Assembly: GCA_020849275.1 (NCBI GenBank)
Contig: JADLGO010000003.1
Coordinates: 1 to 42,870, forward strand
Direction of reading: 5' to 3'
DNA from: Chthonomonadales bacterium
GTDB lineage: Bacteria > Armatimonadota > Chthonomonadetes > Chthonomonadales > CAJBBX01
Length of the DNA: 42,870 nt
Shown: piece after piece, positions 40,092 through 42,870 of the stretch
Position numbering within the stretch: the stretch's first letter is position 1
Layout: every line of letters begins with the position of its first letter
Made by a program: the position numbers and the translations under genes
The notes under the pieces: generated by a model
What the model was told of the DNA's origin: nothing
Database searches by the model: none
The model's input: only the letters and a program-made list of their open reading frames with translations

Positions 40092-41231
40092 TCAGGCGTG
40101 CTGGGGGTCGGTGACGCGCTGCTCGCGGACGGAGGACTTGGCCCGCGAGGACTGCTGGAGCTCGGCGAGGAGGCGATCGTAGGCGGCGCGGTTTACGGGT
40201 AGCGAAACGGGCTGGCCGGAGTGGCTGGAGAGAATAAGCGAGTTGATCAGCTCGACGGCCCAGATGCCCTCCTCACCGGGCGCGATGAGCGGCTCGCCGT
40301 CCGTGATGGCGCGGCAGAAGTTGCGGGTGATGTCGGAGTGGTGCCCGCCGCCGGCGCTCACCTCGACGGGGACCTCCGCGGCCTCCGGGATGCTCCACAT
40401 CTCCCCTGCGGCGCGGCTGTGCTCGGAGATGGACGTCTTGATCTCCCACACACTCAGCCGATTTCCATGGACCACGAGCTTGCCCTTGTCGCCGCAGATC
40501 TCTAGCTGCTCGTGGCCGGGCACCTCGGTGGTGCTGGCGTAGAGATAGCCGTGCGCCCCGCTGGCATAGTCGAGCGTGGCGAAGGCCTCGTCCTCGACCT
40601 CGATGTCGTGCAGGCGCGTACGAGTGCGCCCGGTGAGGCTGGTGGGCAGTCCGCCGAGCCAGGCGAAGAGGTCGAGGAAGTGCGGCGCCTGGTTGATGAG
40701 CACGCCGCCGCCCTCGCCGGACCAGGTGGCGCGCCACCCTCCGGAGTCGTAGTAGGCCTGCGAGCGGTACCAGCCCATCACGAGCGAGGTGCGGTAGATG
40801 TCGCCGAGGCGGCCCTCCTGGACGACGCGGTGGGCCGCCTGCCACTGTCCCATCGAGCGAAGCTGGTACATGACGCCGAAGACGCAGCCCGACTCGCGCG
40901 CGGCGCGGATCATTTCGTCGGCCGCGGCGACGGTGACGGCGATGGGCTTCTCGGAAAGGACGTGGATCCCTCGTCGGAAGGCCTCGACCGCGATCGGCGG
41001 GTGGAAGTAGTGGGGCGTGGCGACGATTACGGCGTCGACGAGGCCGCTGTCGAGCAGTTGCTCGGCCCGTTCGAAGCCGGGCACGCCGAAGTCCTCGGCC
41101 TTCTGCCGGGCGACCTCGGGGACGATGTCGCAGACGGCGGTGAGGGTGGTCTCTTCCATCTTCGCGCAGTTGCGGCAGTGGCCCGAGCCCATGCCGCCCG
41201 TCCCGATCACGCCGATGCGCACTTTGCTCAT
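40092..41231 (-). CDS. Gfo/Idh/MocA-family NAD(P)-dependent oxidoreductase
   Basis: This 379-residue protein has the Rossmann NAD(P) motif GVIGTGGMGSGH (7-18) and the family's EKP motif (94-96 in HVLSEKPIAVT), followed by the mixed alpha/beta substrate domain with EGGGVLINQAPHFLDLFAWLGG, whose H-x-x-D matches the catalytic pair of the family. These enzymes oxidise sugars, inositols or related polyols. It is monocistronic in this window. The start at 41231 follows AGGAA by about 9 nt. The C-terminus ends in a charged tail (SSRAKSSVREQRV) not typical of the family. Substrate unknown. Confidence 0.87.
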   Translation of the reverse strand: MSKVRIGVIGTGGMGSGHCRNCAKMEETTLTAVCDIVPEVARQKAEDFGVPGFERAEQLLDSGLVDAVIVATPHYFHPPIAVEAFRRGIHVLSEKPIAVTVAAADEMIRAARESGCVFGVMYQLRSMGQWQAAHRVVQEGRLGDIYRTSLVMGWYRSQAYYDSGGWRATWSGEGGGVLINQAPHFLDLFAWLGGLPTSLTGRTRTRLHDIEVEDEAFATLDYASGAHGYLYASTTEVPGHEQLEICGDKGKLVVHGNRLSVWEIKTSISEHSRAAGEMWSIPEAAEVPVEVSAGGGHHSDITRNFCRAITDGEPLIAPGEEGIWAVELINSLILSSHSGQPVSLPVNRAAYDRLLAELQQSSRAKSSVREQRVTDPQHA

Positions 41232-41364
41232 GGTTGCGTTCCTGCCATCGTGGGTTGGTTCCGGCGCGGCGTCCGGCGCGCGGGCGTCGTCCCGGCGGCT
41301 GTCGGAAGCTACCGTTATGCGGAGCGCGGCGTGAGTCCTGCCTCAATACCGACAGCGGCGCGGG

Positions 41365-42339
41365 TCACTTGCCAGGCATCGCGGCGCCGAGCACGGGGGC
41401 TGCCCCGGGGATGATTCCCACCACGTCCCCGATCCCGATCTTCTTGATGGCGCCAGTGATGGCGGACATCACCCTCCTGGGGGGCAGCAACCGGCCCAGG
41501 TTCCAGCCGGCGGAGCGCCTGGGCACGACGATCACGTCGCCCGGCGCCAACTCCACATCGTTGGCGCTGCCCTTGCTCACCTTGTTGAAGTCGTACTTGA
41601 TCTCGGTGGCGGCGGCCGGGTCGGTTAGCAAGCCGCGGTGGATGATGATCCGGCCGGCGTCCGCGCGCTTGCTCAGCCCGCCGATGCGCTTGATGGCCTC
41701 GCCGACCGTGATCTTCTCGTACGCATAGAGACCCGGATCCGCCACCTCGCCGTCGAAGCGGATGCGGCCCGGGTCGGCGGGCGGCTTCGGGGCCTCGGCC
41801 GGCTTCTTCGGCTCCGGTGTGGGTGCCGGCGGGTCCTGGTCCGCTGCCGGTGTGGTCTTCACGGCCGCTGGCGGCTCCTCGGCGGGCGTGGGCGCTGCGG
41901 GGGCCGGCGCGGGCGGCTGGGGCCTTGGCATCACCATGAGCACGTCGCCGGGCATCAGGCGCGCGTTCTGGATCGGGTCGTTCGCCAGGGCGCGGCTTCC
42001 GTCGATGACGGCCAGGGCCGGGGCGCCCGCGCGCCGGAGCGTCACATGCTCGGCGTCGGCCTCCTCCCGGAAGCCGCCGGCCGCTTCGATGGCCTGCTTC
42101 ACGGTCATGCCGGCATCGAAGGGAAGGATCCCCGGACGAGCAAAGGCTCCCATGGCCGCGACGGTGGGGGCGGGGGCCTTCGCGGCGGGCCTGGTGGGAA
42201 CGCTCCGGGGCTTCGCCGTGCTCTGTGCCGCCGGGCGCGGCTTCACCTTGCGGGCCTTCGTGTGGCCAGAGGCCCCGGCGGTTCCAGTGCCCATCAGCAG
42301 GCTGATGGCGCAGATCGCGATCTGGACTCGGGTGTTCAT
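41365..42339 (-). CDS. Periplasmic protein with two SLBB domains
   Basis: This 324-residue protein has a signal peptide (cleavage near AGAS), a basic Ala/Pro-rich segment, a first SLBB domain (about 66-138, FDAGMTVKQAIEAAGGFREE and LMPGDVLMV), a Pro/Ala-rich linker (139-190), a second SLBB domain (about 193-273, GEVADPGLYAYEKITVGEAI and LAPGDVIVV) and a tail with a possible amphipathic helix. SLBB domains bind polysaccharide in export proteins of the Wza type, but the export lipoprotein domain is missing. The start at 42339 (MNTRVQ) is preferred over an upstream GTG because GAGAGG precedes it and the signal peptide begins there. Confidence 0.8.
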   Translation of the reverse strand: MNTRVQIAICAISLLMGTGTAGASGHTKARKVKPRPAAQSTAKPRSVPTRPAAKAPAPTVAAMGAFARPGILPFDAGMTVKQAIEAAGGFREEADAEHVTLRRAGAPALAVIDGSRALANDPIQNARLMPGDVLMVMPRPQPPAPAPAAPTPAEEPPAAVKTTPAADQDPPAPTPEPKKPAEAPKPPADPGRIRFDGEVADPGLYAYEKITVGEAIKRIGGLSKRADAGRIIIHRGLLTDPAAATEIKYDFNKVSKGSANDVELAPGDVIVVPRRSAGWNLGRLLPPRRVMSAITGAIKKIGIGDVVGIIPGAAPVLGAAMPGK

Positions 42340-42437
42340 CGGTCCTCTCCCCGTGCGGTGCATGTGCGAGCCGGTGGTTCTGTCGCCATTGTAGGACAGG
42401 GGCGAGGATCGGAGCCGTGCCGCGGCTCACATTGATG

Positions 42438-42453
42438 TATGATGTTGATCACA
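42438..42453. promoter_or_regulatory. CRP/FNR-like palindrome
   Basis: TATGA-TGTTGA-TCACA matches nine of the ten conserved positions of the CRP consensus TGTGA-N6-TCACA. It sits in an AT-rich island (TTGATGTATGATGTTGATC) in otherwise GC-rich DNA, about 80 bases upstream of the adenylate cyclase ATG and about 100 bases upstream of the divergent SLBB gene. A promoter (TTGATG with TTCATA 17 nt later, 42432-42460) overlaps it on the plus strand. Confidence 0.5.
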
Positions 42454-42533
42454 CTTCATAACTGTCCTCTCCAGGAGGCGGGGCGTGACGCGGCGAAACT
42501 GCCGTCACCACCGCGATTGGCGAGGTCTGGCCG

Positions 42534-42870
42534 ATGCCGAGACTGCCCGAGGGCGTGCTCACGTTCCTCTTCACGGACATCGAGGGCTCCACGCGCCTGT
42601 GGGAGCTCTACCCCGAGGCGATGCGTCGTGCGCACGCGCGCCATCAGGCGATCGTGACGCACGCCGTCGAGACGCGCGGCGGCTCCATCGTGCGGGCTCG
42701 TGGGGAGGGCGACAGCACCTTCTGCGTCTTTCGGGACCCCGCGGCGGCGGTGCGGGCGGCCTGCGCCATGCAGCGCGACCTGCACCGGGAGCGGTGGCCA
42801 GAGGGGGCCGCGATCCGGGTGCGCGCGGCCCTGCACCAGGGCGAGGCGCATCTTTCGTTCGGCGACTACA
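42534..42870 (+). CDS. Class III adenylate/guanylate cyclase, 5' part (runs off the window)
   Basis: The open frame from ATG 42534 continues to the window end; the visible 112 residues begin with LTFLFTDIEGSTRLWE, the first metal-binding Asp motif of class III cyclases, and contain GEGDSTFCVF, where the second metal Asp sits (second catalytic loop), then a helix and VRAALHQGEA. This N-terminal cyclase domain is usually followed by an AAA/NB-ARC-like ATPase and TPR repeats in proteins of 900-1,200 residues, but that part is outside the window. It converts ATP (or GTP) to the cyclic nucleotide. An AGG-type site (GAGGTC) lies about 10 nt upstream. The nearby CRP-like site could bind its product's receptor. 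Confidence 0.85.
   Translation, partial: MPRLPEGVLTFLFTDIEGSTRLWELYPEAMRRAHARHQAIVTHAVETRGGSIVRARGEGDSTFCVFRDPAAAVRAACAMQRDLHRERWPEGAAIRVRAALHQGEAHLSFGDY

Noticed and set aside
1-42870. CRISPR array or IS element
   Set aside because: No regular 28-37 nt repeat/spacer series and no transposase motif were found. The paired repeats at 66-123 and 25279-25388 have only two copies each.

Overview
The window is 42.9 kb of very GC-rich bacterial DNA with tightly packed genes and Shine-Dalgarno sites of the AGGAGG type. A PEP-CTERM surface protein, secreted glycoside hydrolases with accessory sandwich domains, a secreted tricorn-type protease, WbsX/GH99-like and uroporphyrinogen-decarboxylase-family proteins and many Gfo/Idh and PHP proteins together resemble Armatimonadota, or less likely Planctomycetota-type, genomes. 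That assignment is inference; no rRNA or tRNA is present to settle it.

Layout. 428-3743 (minus strand): a Spy/CpxP-like periplasmic protein, ribosomal protein L25, a HisJ-type PHP phosphatase and an M50-type membrane protease. 3902-24834: a polysaccharide and protein degradation region with a GH51 arabinofuranosidase, a nitrilase-superfamily amidohydrolase, a secreted tricorn protease, a GH78 rhamnosidase translationally coupled to an unrecognised secreted enzyme-like protein, an acetyl-xylan-esterase-like hydrolase, a PEP-CTERM protein, a PHP protein, a secreted WbsX/GH99-like protein, a thiamine-diphosphate 2-oxoacid decarboxylase and another unknown secreted protein. 24835-25511 is non-coding and carries repeats. 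25512-29847: a Dph6-like ATP pyrophosphatase, a sulfotransferase-like P-loop protein, a URO-D family protein and a PAS histidine kinase.

30433-39452 is the most unusual part. A solitary ParA ATPase and a DUF3467 protein are followed by a compact co-directional viral cassette: small terminase, large terminase with intact ATPase and nuclease motifs, SPP1-type portal, a small coiled-coil/membrane (XhlA-like) protein, a 612-residue fibre-like protein with an SGNH-like C-terminus, a small protein matching the head-spike-base family of gene transfer agents (Rcc01079 type), scaffold, major capsid protein and two head-tail connector proteins. No tail, integrase, replication, repressor or endolysin genes follow; ordinary chromosomal genes resume at once. 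Long perfect hairpins bracket the capsid gene. All viral frames are intact, so this looks like a retained capsid-and-packaging module (GTA-like, tailless or satellite) rather than a decayed prophage, although a recent deletion cannot be excluded.

39594-42870: a diiron ferritin-like protein, a Gfo/Idh oxidoreductase, a periplasmic two-SLBB-domain protein and the start of a class III adenylate cyclase that runs off the window, with a CRP-like palindrome about 80 bases upstream of it.
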